Origin: Capsicum annuum
Taxonomy: Eukaryota > Streptophyta > Magnoliopsida > Solanales > Solanaceae
Direction: 5' to 3'
Assembly: GCF_002878395.1 (NCBI RefSeq)
Contig: NW_025859999.1
Span: 638,377 to 702,376, forward strand
Length of the DNA stretch: 64,000 nucleotides
Under the pieces are notes generated by a model. It worked only from the letters and a program-made list of their open reading frames with translations, searched no databases and was not told the DNA's origin. Within the stretch, counting starts at the first letter, position 1. Every line of letters starts with the position of its first letter. This document shows, one piece after another, positions 12,441 through 24,734 of this stretch. A program made the position numbers and the translations under genes.

Positions 12441-13951
12441 GACAGTCTTAAGAGAAAATCGTCGTGTTTGGGTTTTCTACAATAGATGCAGGGGAATTCT
12501 AAGTACTTGTAGCATTGAAGTTTTGGGATCACCCTTATGCCTATGGTGAAGTCTCAGTAGCCATATGGTTTGGCCTCATTAGAGCCGAAATGTGTGACGA
12601 TAGCTATGTTTGGTGCGATCAATAGAAAATTTTGCAAGCTATAAATGCGAAACAATCACCGTCCTCCATCCAAAAATTTTTTGAAAACCAAGGGCAAGGA
12701 CATGTACAATTTTATAACAATACTTTCCTACTTTTAGTGACTCCAAAATCCTTAGTTTGTAGCAATTGGGCCTCCTTAAAAAGTCTGCATGTCATGTGCA
12801 GTGAACATAGTTATTTAACTCTCATTCTTACTTGTGTCATCTAAAACTTTCCTCGTTAGTCTCTCAAGGCTAGTTATCAATATTCTTGGTTAGTAAAATA
12901 ATCATGGGACTTCCTTGTGAACATGGAAACCTATTTTAGGCTTAAGAGTCTACTTGGTCATAGAATAGTATCCCTAGTCAACCATTTTGAGCCTTTGAAC
13001 CTTTCTTTCGAAACCACATTAAAAGCCTTGAACCATTTGAAGTTAACTACTTTTTTAACCCCACCCTTCTTGAACTTGAAAATGCAACTTGAGGCTAAAA
13101 GCCTAAGTTGTAGATGGTAAATCTTTGAAGGGGTGATCTTGGGCCATCGTATTTTAAGTGGTGCATAAAAGCTAAGTAGGTGAAAAAGTGAAAAATAATG
13201 GAACCATCGAAAATTGGGGAAAAGAATAGATTGCGCAAAGAAATTAATGAAAAGAAAATGCTTTGAAAATGGGTAAATCAAGGTATTAAAAGTAGGCACA
13301 TGTGTGATGTCAGAAACAAATTAAGTGGCCTATGGTCAAAAGTTTTATTGACTAGTGTAATGTAGATGTTCAAAGAGGATGTAGTCTTTTTGTTCCCAAA
13401 TTATACCATACCTTTGCTCGAGCTTACATTACAAACTTGAAAAAGTCCTTCTAGATCTCCAATCAAGGGTATTCAATATAGTGTCGATTTAAAATAAGGG
13501 CAAGCATATTCTATGATACTTGTTTGTATTGAGAGATTCTTTGTGAGAGTGTGTGCTAGACATTAAATCCCTTGTTGTATGATAGATGCTTTGGTGTATT
13601 CGATTTGCTTTTGTTAGAAGGTATGTAGACTAATTGAGGCAGGTGAAATTGTCATCTTCCAAAAATGAGGCAAAGAAGTATGGTTGAGTCGCTATCAATA
13701 GAGAGTCACTTTTAGAGAGTTAGTTACTGCTACCTATTTTTCATTGAAGTCTTTCTATCCTTCAAAGTGTGATTTAGTTCAACGGGTGTTGTGAGAATAG
13801 CATTAACCATGCTTGAGAGCTACTTGTTGGTGCTAACAAAGTTTGAAATCATTATGATCATTTGGTCGTATGAATGGGCTTATAATTGCATAGCCTCATT
13901 GAATAAAAAGTATTATTTCTTGAGTACAAGCAAAGGTTTATGTTTGGTTGT
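12441..13951 (+). other. Probable 3' internal region of an Athila/Tat-like element
   Basis: No long reading frame with recognisable homology. The sequence near 12950-13060 (CCATTTTGAGCCTTTGAACC and neighbours) resembles the non-coding 3' region found before the 3' LTR of plant Tat/Athila Ty3/gypsy elements, and an LTR of that type follows at 13952. This is family recollection, not a database match. Confidence 0.35.
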
Positions 13952-15426
13952 TGATGAGTGTTAAATTTACGAGTCATTCACTTTAAAATTTGTGCACACT
14001 ACTATGATTAAATTGTGTAAATCAGCCAAATTTTCCATTCAATGCACTAATTCCAATGGTTTGCGCTTTTAGAGGTAATTGGAAGGAAAAAAGTGAAGTG
14101 AGCTGAAATGAGAACAAAATGGGCAAAGTTAGTGTAAAAACATGAAAATCCAGAGTAAGGATCGACCATCAGTTACCAGTCAAGACCAAGTCAAAGTTGC
14201 CAATAGCAATGGGATCATCGCGATCAAGGGAGTAGCAATCCCGATCAGGAAATGGCAATCGTGATGACACAGCTAAATGCCAAGGGGCAGTTTGATAATT
14301 TCAAGCAGTTGAACCCAATTCTAAAAAGGGCAAAACCCTTACACATTTTTGGACCTTTTTAAACTCGAATTCAATATTTTTATTGGGAAAAATCCTACTA
14401 TTTGGGGTAAGACAATTGTTCCTAAATTTTCAAAGTTATTTTTTGTTACAATTTCTAATTGGATTTGATATTATTCTTTCTTTCCATCAATGGAGGAAAT
14501 GAATCCCAACTTGTGTATATTTCTTTTCTCAATTTTCATGAGTAGCTAAATATTACCTTGGGGTTATGTTTGAATAGGGTGAAAATGTGCATGAGTCTTG
14601 ATTGATAGTGTCAATTCTTAATTAATGATGTTGGGTTCCACTAATACTAGATTGTTAAATTGGAATTTGGAGTGAAAGCACCAATTTCCCTAAATTTCAC
14701 ATCTTCCTTGAAAGAGGGAAGTGGGTATTTCCTTAGATCCCACATTATACTTGAAAGAGGGATGTGGGTGATAGGTATTATGAAAAATAAATCAAATATA
14801 AGACTATTCCTTCACATTACCATAGAAATAAGTATAGATTATAAATTTGTTGTGTCTTGGACATCATCCTAGAAATAGTGATGCCCCATTAATATTTTAG
14901 GTTGATTTTATTACCACACCCATGAGGTATTCAAAAGAATCCGTGGGTCATATTTTGGTGCTTTTTTGAAAGTCTAACATGAAAACCCCTAACCTAGCCT
15001 ACCCATATATTCCATTTAGTAGACTTTGAATTTCACTCTCATGTACCCCTAGTGAGCAAGTTATTGAATGGATGGGTGGTTCCCTACTTCCTAAGGTGAA
15101 TTTTATATCATATCATACACTATTTTCCCCTAGGAAAGAATAATCCCAAGATAATTCTCTATTTGGAATTTAACCTAAAAAATTTTCTCTCAAGTAGTGT
15201 TCAAGTTAATTTTGTTTAAATAACATTCAAAATCCTATCCCCCTCCCAATTTAATTTATGTCATTTTTTAAGTGTACATTATTGGAAAAAACTTAGTAAC
15301 TTTCAACATATATAGGATTCTTAAACTAGTCACATTCCTCTTGGATTCGATCCCAACTTAAGTTGGATTATTATATTTATAATGGTCGTCTTACCCAAAA
15401 ATAATGCAGTAAATTGAGCATGATCA
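13952..15426 (+). repeat. Athila/Tat-like LTR
   Basis: Starts TGATGAGTG and ends TGATCA. The internal block TGAGTAGCTAAATATTACC and the near-terminal ATTCGATCCCAACTTAAGTT match the 5' LTR of element F (TGAGTAGCTATGTTTATTAG; ATTCGACCCCAACCTAGTT). No Asp-tRNA primer site follows, so it is a 3' LTR or a remnant. Flanking pentamers (GTTGT and AGCTT) do not match. Confidence 0.55.
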
Positions 15427-15951
15427 AGCTTTATCAGAAAGCACACTACATGAAAATTGAAAAACTAAATATTCTACTAACAATGCATATAACCTACCAT
15501 CTTTAAAGAATGAAAATCACCACAAAAATGCTATAATTTGAACATAACAAGGAATTTTATAACTCAAGACCAAAATCAAGAATTTATCAATATAATGATA
15601 TGTCCTAACCATAAGTATGTAAAGATTCCCAAATTTATGGTTAAACATATATTCATGGTGTAGTTTAAAAAAGACACTGAAAACTAAAGTAATTCACACT
15701 TTTTCATGGAAACCCTAAGCTTGAAGTGTGAATTAAATGTGAGGAATTGAGTTTATTTTGGTACTCAATGGATTAAAGAAAACCCATAGCTGATTTCCAA
15801 CATACCTGAGGTTGAGAATCGTGATGAAATTTTTGAATTTAAAGTCGTAGCTGAAGAGCCCTAGATCTTGCTTGGAGAAAAAAATCACCCCTTTCTCACT
15901 AAATTTTCTAAGTATTAAAAGAATAATGGGGAATGGGGGAATTGGAGATAT
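15427..15951 (-). repeat. Inverted Ty3/gypsy LTR fragment, cut by the CACTA insertion
   Basis: CATACCTGAGG at 15801-15811 is the reverse complement of a CCTCAGGTATG donor-like motif. The bases to its right share order and spacing with the inverted LTR at 63621-64000, including AGCCCTAG at 15856-15863. The CACTA transposon begins at 15955, so the rest of this LTR may lie beyond 28283. Confidence 0.4.
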
Positions 15952-15954
15952 TAT
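15952..15954. repeat. Left TAT target duplication of the CACTA transposon
   Basis: TAT at 15952-15954 matches TAT at 28281-28283. Three-base duplications are the rule for CACTA (En/Spm) elements. Confidence 0.75.
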
Positions 15955-15969
15955 CACTTCAAGAAAAAT
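15955..15969 (+). repeat. CACTA left terminal inverted repeat
   Basis: CACTTCAAGAAAAAT, one base different from CACTACAAGAAAAAT; pairs with 28266-28280. Confidence 0.8.
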
Positions 15970-17063
15970 AACCTTTAGGGAAGGGAAATCTTGTCCCTAA
16001 AAGTCCAATTCTGGTCGTAGATGACATTTTAGGATGGAAAAATACTCGTCGCGGCTTGTCCTAATAGCCTTCTTTGCTAAAGGTCAATTTCGATGAGGTG
16101 CTCTAACTGGTTTTTAAATTTCATTAGCGACGGCAACATTCCTGGTCTCAAAAATACTTTTAGACACCGTATATGTCATCCCAAATATATGATTTTCATT
16201 TTTAAAAAGTAGTTATTTTGTGGTCACTAAAACCTTTTTGCGACGAGTAACTTACTCGTCCTTGAGTTATCTTTAGAGGCAAGAAATTAACCCGTCCATG
16301 ATTAACCTTTAGAGACAAGAAACTAACTCATCCTAAATCTAACGTTTAGACCAAACAATATTATATTTGTATCTATAATTTACCACCAATGGTACGTCCT
16401 GAAACTTAATATCATAAAAGTATATATTTTATTTTTAAATATAAAATTATTACTGAAATTGACAAAGTGTAATAAATATAATTTCAATATTTGCTAATCA
16501 ATAAAACCTTAACCAATTAACATCCCGAGCTACAATGTTGTTAGTAGTTTCAATATTTTTTAAATAAAAAAACTTAACAAATTAACATCCGAGCTACAAT
16601 ATGATGTCAAGCTTTACATAACGCTCTTAGAAAAATAATAATAAGCTTGTGCATCATCAAAACTTGCATCTTTCCTTGTAACTTCAATCTTCAAAAATCT
16701 GTCAGAACAAAGTTTTGAAAAGTCAATCCTTTAGTTAAACAACCATGACAAAGGCTCTAACACAATAATATAATATGATAGATTTGTGTGACATGATATT
16801 CAAGTTGATATAAATGGAATAAAGTGGGTAACTATTGAGCTTTAACTTTTGTGAAGGTCTTGCTCATTCAGGAAGGTGAAAATAGTTTGTTGTTTTCTTA
16901 TACCACATATATTCTTAAATAAACCAAACTAAAGGTGAAAAGACTTTTAACTGGAGCTGTTTTATTACATAAGATATATTTTTGTTATAATAAAGTAAAC
17001 TAAATCTTTCCAGAGACATATTTTACTAGAAAGAAATTGAAGCAGCAAAACAATTTCAAAAAA

Positions 17064-17215
17064 ACACAAAAGAAGCAACAGGTATAATGGCTCTACTATA
17101 CATTCTCTCTCGAATAAGTACACAAGAAGCAGCAGTCTGCTATTGCTACTCGTAACAGCTAAACACACAAGAAGTAGCAGTATGCTATCTCTTAAATAGA
17201 AACACAAGAAGCAGA
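17064..17215. repeat. Degenerate short tandem repeat in the CACTA element
   Basis: ACACAAGAAGCAGCAGT-like units start at 17064, 17120, 17165 and 17202, each followed by a TATGCT or TCTGCT-like block. The spacing shrinks (56, 45, 37). An Athila-like LTR begins right after the last unit. Confidence 0.55.
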
Positions 17216-17225
17216 AGAGCATTAC

Positions 17226-18442
17226 TGATCTTGGGTGTATTTATATGCCTAAGCACCATAATTTATCCATATTTTAGTTGTGTTTAGAGAACAAAGTTCC
17301 TAGTTTCTTATGTTCTTACTCTACTTCTAGGTAAGTGAGCTAACCGATGTGATTAGCATAATTTCAGGGATTAATAAGGTATATGAAGACATTTTGGGAC
17401 AATGGAATGCAGATGGCATATGACACAAGAGAGAGTAGCAATCTGGACCAAATATGGCACCTAGAAACTATGTCCAAGACTAGTTTGTCATTTATAATTA
17501 GTTCAGGGATTTAGAAGGCAATTATGAGAGAAAAGATTATTAAAAGGCTTAATACTGAATTTTTATTGAATTATTCATTATTAAGTATTTTTTGGAGAGA
17601 GCAGAGAAGGGTGGCTTAGCCTGGGAGGGAGAGAAAAATATTTTTTTCTCTTGTTTTCACTATTCGCACACCAAGATCATATTCTAGTTTTTGGTATGAT
17701 GAATATATTTATCATGATTTTTGTTTTATTCATGAGTAGCTATGTTTATTAGTTAGGGTTATGGAAGCCTTTAGCATACAATCTATTACTTTGGATTTTG
17801 AATTCATTATGCATTGATTTATTTACATCATACTCTCTTTGTTTATCTTGAATTCTCGTGGCTACAAACATAGAGGATATGCCTTAAAATGCAACTTGTT
17901 CGAAAGAAAGGTTGACATTCGGAAAAGAGAGTGGTAACAAGAAAATAGGATTACCAACCCCTATTTCATAAGTTAATGCCTTAGCAGGATTAACTACTTG
18001 GAGATTTTGTACTATTTTTTGGTGAACACTTTTGATTCGAGTGAACTAAAGTGAATTAGTCCGTGATGGTTGAGAAACACTACGATTATGTCATTAAATA
18101 CAATACATTTCTCTATAAGCATAATGCATGTATATATTCATAAAGACCATAGTTAGAAAGTATTGATAACTATAAGGTGGACATAACCCTAGCTTGCCAT
18201 TTCTTTGAATTTAAATACTAATACATGTATTTCATCTTATTAAACTGAAACCATTAATTGGTGAACTGAATCAAATCCCCCTATTTATTTTACGAAAAAT
18301 GAATGATTAAAAGTCAACTAATATGCATAGAACTTAATTAACACCATATTCCCTATGGGATTCGACCCCAACCTAGTTGGGTTATATATTTGACAATAAC
18401 TGCTTACTCTTTAGTAAGAGAGGTGTAGTTTGAGAGTTAACA
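17226..18442 (+). repeat. 5' LTR of element F
   Basis: The right end GAGAGTTAACA is followed by a primer site. The last 498 bases (17945-18442) match the 3' LTR at 21612-22112 closely, including the ATTCGACCCCAACCTAGTTG block. Upstream, GAGTAGCTATG and TTCTCGTGGCTACAAACATA are typical Athila-like LTR sequence that has no partner in the truncated 3' LTR. Confidence 0.65.
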
Positions 18443-18446
18443 AAAA

Positions 18447-18465
18447 TGGCACCGTTGCTGGGGAA
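18447..18465 (+). promoter_or_regulatory. Primer-binding site of element F (tRNA-Asp type)
   Basis: TGGCACCGTTGCTGGGGAA differs at two positions from TGGCGCCGTTGCCGGGGA, the Asp-tRNA primer site of Athila/Tat elements. It sits four bases after the LTR end. Confidence 0.8.
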
Positions 18466-18567
18466 TACGGTTGTCGATCGAGTTTATGTATGTTAATTGA
18501 TTGTTAGTCAAGTTTCCTTATTTTACGTTAATTGTTATTTTTGTTTGTTGCAGGATCATTGTTATTT

Positions 18568-19910
18568 ATGCCACGAACTAGAAGTTCAGGAGAACCATTA
18601 TTACCCTTTAATCCTGAATCTCATATCATTAAAAGAATGGCTAACCAACAGGAAGCTAAAAGATTAGCTGCTTTGGGTAATGCTCAATTAAATCTACAAA
18701 ATGCAGATAACCCAGGTTCGATACCTAATCTAGATGAAGGGGACCCAGCTAATAGGAGGTGTACAGCAGGGGTAGTTGCACCTGTAAATTGAAATCCTCC
18801 ATTCAAATAAAGACCAAACCACCAAGTTGCGCAATTTGATGTTGACAATAATGAGGACGATTTAGATGGAACTGGATATACAGGGGCAACCAGTCTACCA
18901 CCAGTAGCTCCCGAGGTGAAATTCAACATCACCAGTACTATGATCCAGCTACTGAATCTAAAAGGAATCTTTGGTGGATTACCTGGTAATGATCCAAATC
19001 TATATTTGGTGAATTTCATCAGTATTTGTAAGTCATTTGAAATCCTGGAGTTGGACAAAATGTTATTCATTTAATATTGTTCCCTCTATCTCTATCTGGA
19101 GAGGCAACTGTGTTGTTGAATGATCTAACACCTGATTCTATATAAAATTGGAGGCAATTGAAAGAAGCTTTCCTAGAAAGGTTCTTTCCGCCCTCCAGAA
19201 TATTACAGTTGAGGGAATAAATCAACAACTTTAGGAAATTGGCTAATAAAGCTTTGCATGAGACTTAGGAGAGGTTTAAAATTAAGTTTACTCAATGGCC
19301 AATCCATAAGATGACTGATGAATATTTGATGGAAATACTCTACAGAGCTTTGAACTCACTTACAAAGTCAATAGTGGATAATGCTGCAGGAGGAGCTTTT
19401 ATGGGGCTCACCTTTAGCGAGGCTGCGGACATATTAGAAAGAGTGACTAAGAAAAGTAGATCTTGGCATATAAAAGATTCTATGGTAGCAAGCAATACTG
19501 GGTCTAGTGTAATATTAATAGAGCAGCATAGGAGAGAAAAAGAGTGTGATCAGGATATAGCTCACACGAAAACCCAGATAGATCTTCTCACGAAATATTT
19601 GCTATCAGAGAATATAGAAAAGTTAAAAGTTGTGGGGTCCCATGGTAAGGGAGCTGAATCTAACACTGAGGAAGAGGCTAACTATTTGCATAAGCAGGGG
19701 GTTTTCGGACCGCTGGTCAAGATAAGGTTGGAACCATCAAGGAGATTTGAAGAATAAAAGTGACAGGAGTGGACTATATGTACCTTCTAGAAGCCGTGAT
19801 AATGCTGCCACCAGTTTAGGCAAAATTTACATGGAGGATATGATGGAGAAACTGTTAAAGGGATTTAAGGCGACCAATTCTGGGGTGACTACTATGAAGA
19901 CATATCTTCC
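18568..19910 (+). pseudogene. gag: gag of element F
   Basis: Probable start ATG at 18568 (MPRTRSSGEPLLPFNPE), preceded by a pyrimidine-rich TTTGTTTGTTGCAG that looks like a splice acceptor. Capsid homology appears in pieces: IFGGLPGNDPNLYLVNFI near 18970, then a frame at 19311-19757 with YRALNSLTKSIVDNAAGG and FMGLTFSEAADILE, which is the Athila gag core. A KIYMEDMMEKLLKGF piece follows in another frame near 19820. Early stops and at least two frameshifts break it. Structural protein of the virus-like particle in intact relatives; not producible here as one chain. Confidence 0.8.
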
Positions 19911-20423
19911 ATGAGTCAATTAGTAAATTCACACTCAATCTCTATTAAAAAATTGGAGCAGCAGATGAGCCAATTATCCATAACATTCAACCAAAGACAA
20001 AATGTGACTTTACCAAGTGATACATTTCAGAATTCGAGGACTAATGGATCATGTATGGCCATTACCACTAAGAGTGGTAAGATGTTATCTAGTCAAGGTT
20101 TGGGAGCATTCTCTTATACTGATGATGTCAAAATGGATTGGGAGATGGTCGAAAAATCTCCAATGGTGCCTGTGAAGTTGGAAGGTTCAGAAAAGAAGAG
20201 TGCAGAAATAGAACAACCACCTAAGCAGAAATATGTTAGTGATATGGAGCAAGGCATAAGAAAAAAGCTAGAAGTTATTCCAACTGAAATCCCAAGGCCA
20301 CCACTCCTATTTCCACAACGATTAAAGAAGAAAGAAGATGATGTGAAGTTTAGAAAATGCATGGCTATGTTTAAGAGTTGTCAGTAAATGTGCCGTTAGT
20401 TGAAGCACTGGAACAGATAACAG
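19911..20423 (+). pseudogene. gag-protease linker of element F
   Basis: A 158-residue open stretch begins MSQLVNSHSISIKKLEQQMS, the coiled-coil-like tail of Athila gag, followed by CMAITTKSGK and RPPLLFPQRLKKKEDD, blocks that lie between gag and protease in this lineage. A frameshift or stop at 20385 separates it from the protease frame. Confidence 0.75.
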
Positions 20424-21170
20424 ATGCCCGGATATGCTAAGTTTACGAAAGACCTGTTGATGATGAAAATTACTATGAGCTATGAAACAGTAGACAATCT
20501 TCATCATTGTAGTGCTATTGCTACAAGATCTATTGTCCAGAAAAAAGTTGATCCGGGAGCATTTACTATTCCATGTATGATTGGATTGCGAAAGTTTGAA
20601 AAGGACCTTTGTTATCTTGGGGAAAGTATAAATCTTATGCCATTGACGGTTTTCAAGAAATTGGGTTTGGGAGATCTTACACCCACCAATATGCGGTTTC
20701 TAATGGCAGATAGATTGGTAAAAAGACCGATTGGGATTCTACATGATGTACTAGTAAAAGTGGTTGATTTTATATTTCCTACCGACTTTGTAATTCTTGA
20801 TTACGAAGTGGACTTAGAAGTGCCCATAAGTTTGGGTAGGCCGTTCTTAGCAACTTGGAGAGTGTTAGTTGACATGGAGCTGAATGAGCTAAAATTTAGG
20901 CTCAATGAGAAAGAAGTTTGTTTTGAAGTATGTCAGTCTATGAAAAAACAAAAGGAGATAAGTGTCTTCTCAATTGTTGATGTATTCTATGAAGATGAGA
21001 AAGATATACCAGCTAAGAATATGTCTTTTTTGGAGACCATACCTGGTTTGGTTGAACTAGCAAGCAAGGATGTGAGTGACTTCAAAGTGGTTGGACAAGG
21101 AATAAAGCATTGTCTTGATCCAACAAATGAGGTACAAATGGTATCATCGATGTATCTTGATGAAGTATGA
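20424..21170 (+). pseudogene. pro: Retroviral-type aspartic protease of element F, active-site Asp lost
   Basis: 248 residues, uninterrupted. Blocks in order: DPGAFTIPCMIGL (43-55), the active-site region YLGESINLMPLTVFKKLG (64-81), then VLVKVVDFIFPTDFVILDYE and VPISLGRPFLATWR. Athila proteases normally read DLGASINLMP. Here the catalytic Asp (residue 64, positions 20613-20615) is Tyr and the Ala is Glu, so the enzyme should be dead although the frame is open. The C-terminal 80 residues leave the protease homology and end in a stop with no RT following. Confidence 0.8.
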
Positions 21171-21611
21171 GTAGTAAAGATAATCGAGTCATGCCACGAC
21201 GTTAAATCAGGTGCTATATGGGATGCAACCCATGATTTTATCTTCACTTTATCATGTTAAACAAAAATGTAAAAAGAAGAGTCGAGCCATGACCAAAACT
21301 ACGACGCTTGGTGGGAGGCAACCCGTCCTTCTAATCATTTTTGTTATTTTTGAGTAAGTGTAGGTGCATGAAGTACTAAGGAGGATATTAGTACCAAATT
21401 TGATTTGGAATTGGGCTATGTCAATGGTGGTAAGTTTAGGAGTGATGGGAACATTACAGGTAAGTTGGAGTGGTCAAATGTGTAAGGCTTAAGTATGATT
21501 TGCATTAGAGTCGTGCCTCAAATTATGTTAATCCGACCCAAAAAGTTTCACGGTGCGACTTTATTTTGTGACTTTAATGAGGTCTGTGGTGGTAGCGTAG
21601 GGATCGGGCCG
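21171..21611 (+). other. Non-coding tail of element F
   Basis: Contains two tandem variants of the Athila/Tat tail motif: CACGACGTTAAATCAGGTGC..GGGATGCAACCC at 21196-21232 and CTACGACGCTTGGTGGGAGG..CAACCCG at 21299-21328. The polypurine tract and the first part of the 3' LTR are missing, which places a deletion end near 21611. Confidence 0.55.
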
Positions 21612-22112
21612 ATAGGATTACCAACCCCTATTTCATAAGTTAATGCCTTATCAAGATTAACTACTTGGAGATTTTGTATTGTTTTTTTTTGGTGATCACT
21701 TTTGCTTCGAGAGAACTAAAGTGAATTAGTCCTTGATGGTTAAGAAACACTATGATTATGTTATTAAATACAATACATTTTTCTGTAAGCGTGATGCATG
21801 TATGAATTCCTAATGTCCATAGTTAGAAAGTATTGAAAACTACAAGGTGGACATAACCCTAGCTTGCCATTTCTCTGAAATTGAATACTGCTACACGTAT
21901 TTCATATTGTTAAACTGAAACCATTAATTGGTGAACTGAATCAAATCCCCCCTATTTATTTTATCGAAACGAACGATTAAAATTCAACTAATCTACATGC
22001 AACTTAATTAACACCATATTCCCTGTGGAATTCGACCCCAACCTAGTTGGGTTATATATTTGACAACGACCGCTTACTCTCTTGTAAGAGAGATGTAATT
22101 TGAGCATTATCA
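21612..22112 (+). repeat. 3' LTR of element F, 5'-truncated
   Basis: Matches 17945-18442 of the 5' LTR from ATAGGATTACCAACCCC to the end (TTGAGCATTATCA against TTGAGAGTTAACA). About 720 bases of LTR are missing on its left. Confidence 0.8.
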
Positions 22113-22539
22113 GTAACAGAGAATTGTCTTCTCAAATCTCTACTGAAAAGAAGAAGCAGGGCGTTACTTATAAGTTCACTGTGGCAGAAGTCCACTGGAA
22201 ATCTCTACTCAATTCATCTCTTAGAAATCTCTATACTTGTACATCCACATTTTCAGTCATACATCTTCCTTGTTTAAAATAAGACACAATATCTAGAAGC
22301 TCATTTACTTATAATCCAAGAATCACCAAGAAATACTCAAGCCCCCTACACCCCAACCCCCATACACAAGTTCACTTATAACAATGCCATACATGAAAAT
22401 AAAGGTAAATGCAGCCTCACATAACTCTCCACCCAAGTTTAAGTTATAATCTTGACAAAATATAGTTAAATAATAACCAACTAAAATAATTACTTACTTG
22501 GACACCAAAATAAGCCAGTGTCATTCAGTTAAAACGTGG

Positions 22540-24220
22540 GAGGTTGTATGAGGGTTATGAGATTGTTGAGCAGCAAAAAATTCTTGCATTTTTCTTATTT
22601 TTTCCATCTCGTCTTCTAAGGTTTACAAACGACCATTCAATGAATTTTTTCCTCAATCAAGGATTTATTGTCCTTTCGAGTTGAACGTAGAGCGTACAAT
22701 AATTTAGTCTTTGAAGAAGTGCCCCCTTTCATATCTTTTGCCTTTACTCCACCGCCAAACCACTCTACATGACTATGATTTTGAGGTCCCCAACATTTTT
22801 TCTACAATCGCTATGGTAGGTAGAGATGGATATACTTTCAAAATTTTTTCAATCTGAGCCGACATGATAGATAAAAGGTCATTTTCAATCAGAACCCATA
22901 ATAATTTTAAGTGATTTACAAACTGAATTTACCAAACGCACATGTTTTTTAATTTCTTCAGGATCAACAAGCTTGTTGCCCTTCTTACGAGTCTCATAGA
23001 AAATAGTCCCCAAATCTTGAGGATTACCATCTTTACCTCCCTTTACATCAAAGAGAACATGTCAAATAATACCTCAAAAGTATTTTCTTATGAAAATATT
23101 TTTTGATACTACCTGCTAATACATTATCTCTCGAATAGGCTTGCTACCAATATGATGAATTATTGTCAAATTGGCTTGGTTTGTTGTATTCCTTTTGTTT
23201 CTCGCCTGTATTATTCTGAAATAATAAGCTTAGTATATATTCAAATACAAATTTTGAAATTGCATCAACAAATAAAGTTTATAGGGAATAACTATCAGGT
23301 AATACAGAGCAACATAAATAGAAATATTGATTTATTTAGATAAAAGAAGCCAATCAACACACAACTATAAAGTAATTAATATAGTGTTATGAAATGGAAT
23401 ACCTAAAAACTTTCAGAACAAAAATGTTCCATAACTAACCACTCCGAGTCCTTCTTCTCTACTCTCTCTGGTTTACATTTAAGAAGATGTACCATTGACT
23501 TATTTTTCACATACTTACTATGCAAGTGTCCTCTCCATTTGTTCCACAACTCATTCATCCATCAAAAGATATGATCACGGTGATTATTCATATCATCACT
23601 CTCAAATTTGTCTGACAATAATCAATACACAACACTAGTTAGAATGAACCAAACAAAGGTCCAAATGCCCATTCATACTATCGATTACAATTGTTACGTT
23701 AATAGCTACCCACATGTGATACAAATTTTGTTTCTTAATATCATGCCATGATGATGTAGCTAATGGACACATGTTATTGTCACAAATTATTTTTCCCAAG
23801 TTTCTCGAAAATAGATGGCTATTTTTTCCAACCATTCAATTATTGTAAAACGTTATTTTTAGCTTCTACTCAAATTCAAGTGATTCAACTTCCTTGCACT
23901 TGTTGCTCCCTCGAACTCTCAAAATTATCTGCTTCATCCTCATCCTCATCTTCAGAGTTTGATAGTGGCTTACCTAACTGTTCCACATGGTGAAACCAAA
24001 AGGTATAATTTTGAATTATTCCATGGACTTTCAAATGCATCTCAATCATTTTACGAGTTCCTAATGTTGTATTACAACACTTGTAACAAGGACACCATAT
24101 TTTATATTCTTCTTCTGTTCCCCATAATACATAATTCACAAACTTTTTTGGCCCATCTAAGTAGATTTTTTTGGTTATATTATGAAGAGAAAGTTGGATA
24201 TATTGCTTACTAGGTGCCAT
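22540..24220 (-). pseudogene. CACTA transposon protein genes: transposase-associated domain and Transposase_24-like domain
   Basis: The reading frame 24220 to 23885 (111 residues) starts MAPSKQYI and contains FVNYVLWGTEEEYKIWCPCY and KMIEMHLKVHGIIQNYTFWF, the Cys-pair and H-x-H layout of the plant CACTA transposase-associated domain (PF13963 type). To its left, still on the minus strand, are blocks of the Transposase_24 (PF03004, TNP1-like) family: SRNLGKIICDNNMCPL (about 23790), HSKYVKNKSMVHLLKCKPE (about 23500), TIFYETRKKGNKLVDPEE (about 22960-23020) and a C-terminal EWFGGGVKAKDMKGG with an LRDEMEKIRKMQEFFAAQ coiled-coil stretch (22560-22790). Introns or decay separate the blocks. The TNP2 catalytic domain expected after the first domain is missing. 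Confidence 0.65.
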
Positions 24221-24734
24221 AACCTTGTAGAATACATAAAAATTAGATTAAGAAGAAAGAAAAGGTAAGAAAAATAATTATATTCACATACAATGTTACC
24301 ATCACATTATTATATCTTACTATATCAGGTATTTCAACTTTAAAGATAACACGACCTCCTCCTTAAATTAGAACTATATTATTTTTGTGAAATTTCAAGA
24401 CATTTTATGAAACTATCGACTTACTATCCAAACAAGCATATATTCATCACAGACCAACAAAATTTAAACATCTCAGATAAAGTCACTACTGCAACAACAA
24501 TAACAGTGACAAAAATACAAATCAAACAAAAAGACAAAAATTGACTGAGAAAGTGATGTTTGATGATAAAAAAAAATTATTTATATAAAAATTGGACGGA
24601 AAGACGAGAAGTATGGATTGGAAGATTTTCTTCCTTTATTTGCTTTATTAATTTTATACTGGTTTTTTATTTGGAGGTCTGGGGTGACCAACATTCAGCA
24701 TAATTCCGTGTGTTGATAGACATCTCATATATAC

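Larger units (their letters stand above)
17226..22112 (+). mobile_element. Athila-like Ty3/gypsy element F, gag-protease only, nested in the CACTA
   Basis: The order is 5' LTR, Asp-tRNA-type primer site, gag, linker, protease, non-coding tail, truncated 3' LTR. No RT, RNase H or integrase blocks lie between the protease (ending at 21170) and the 3' LTR, so this copy could not move without help. The tail contains the CACGACGTTAAATCAGGTGC...GGAGGCAACCC motif typical of Athila/Tat internal regions. The left boundary is inferred from a TG at 17226 with flanking ATTAC, against GTAAC after the 3' LTR (three of five bases alike), so it is tentative. Confidence 0.7.

Noticed and set aside
12958..13299. 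113-residue minus-strand open frame
   Set aside because: Phe/Leu-rich, no recognisable domain; lies in a region that looks like a retroelement 3' tail on the plus strand.
16965..17222. Leucine-rich minus-strand frame resembling membrane segments
   Set aside because: It is the translation of the degenerate CACAAGAAGCAGCAG repeat; composition explains the hydrophobic pattern.
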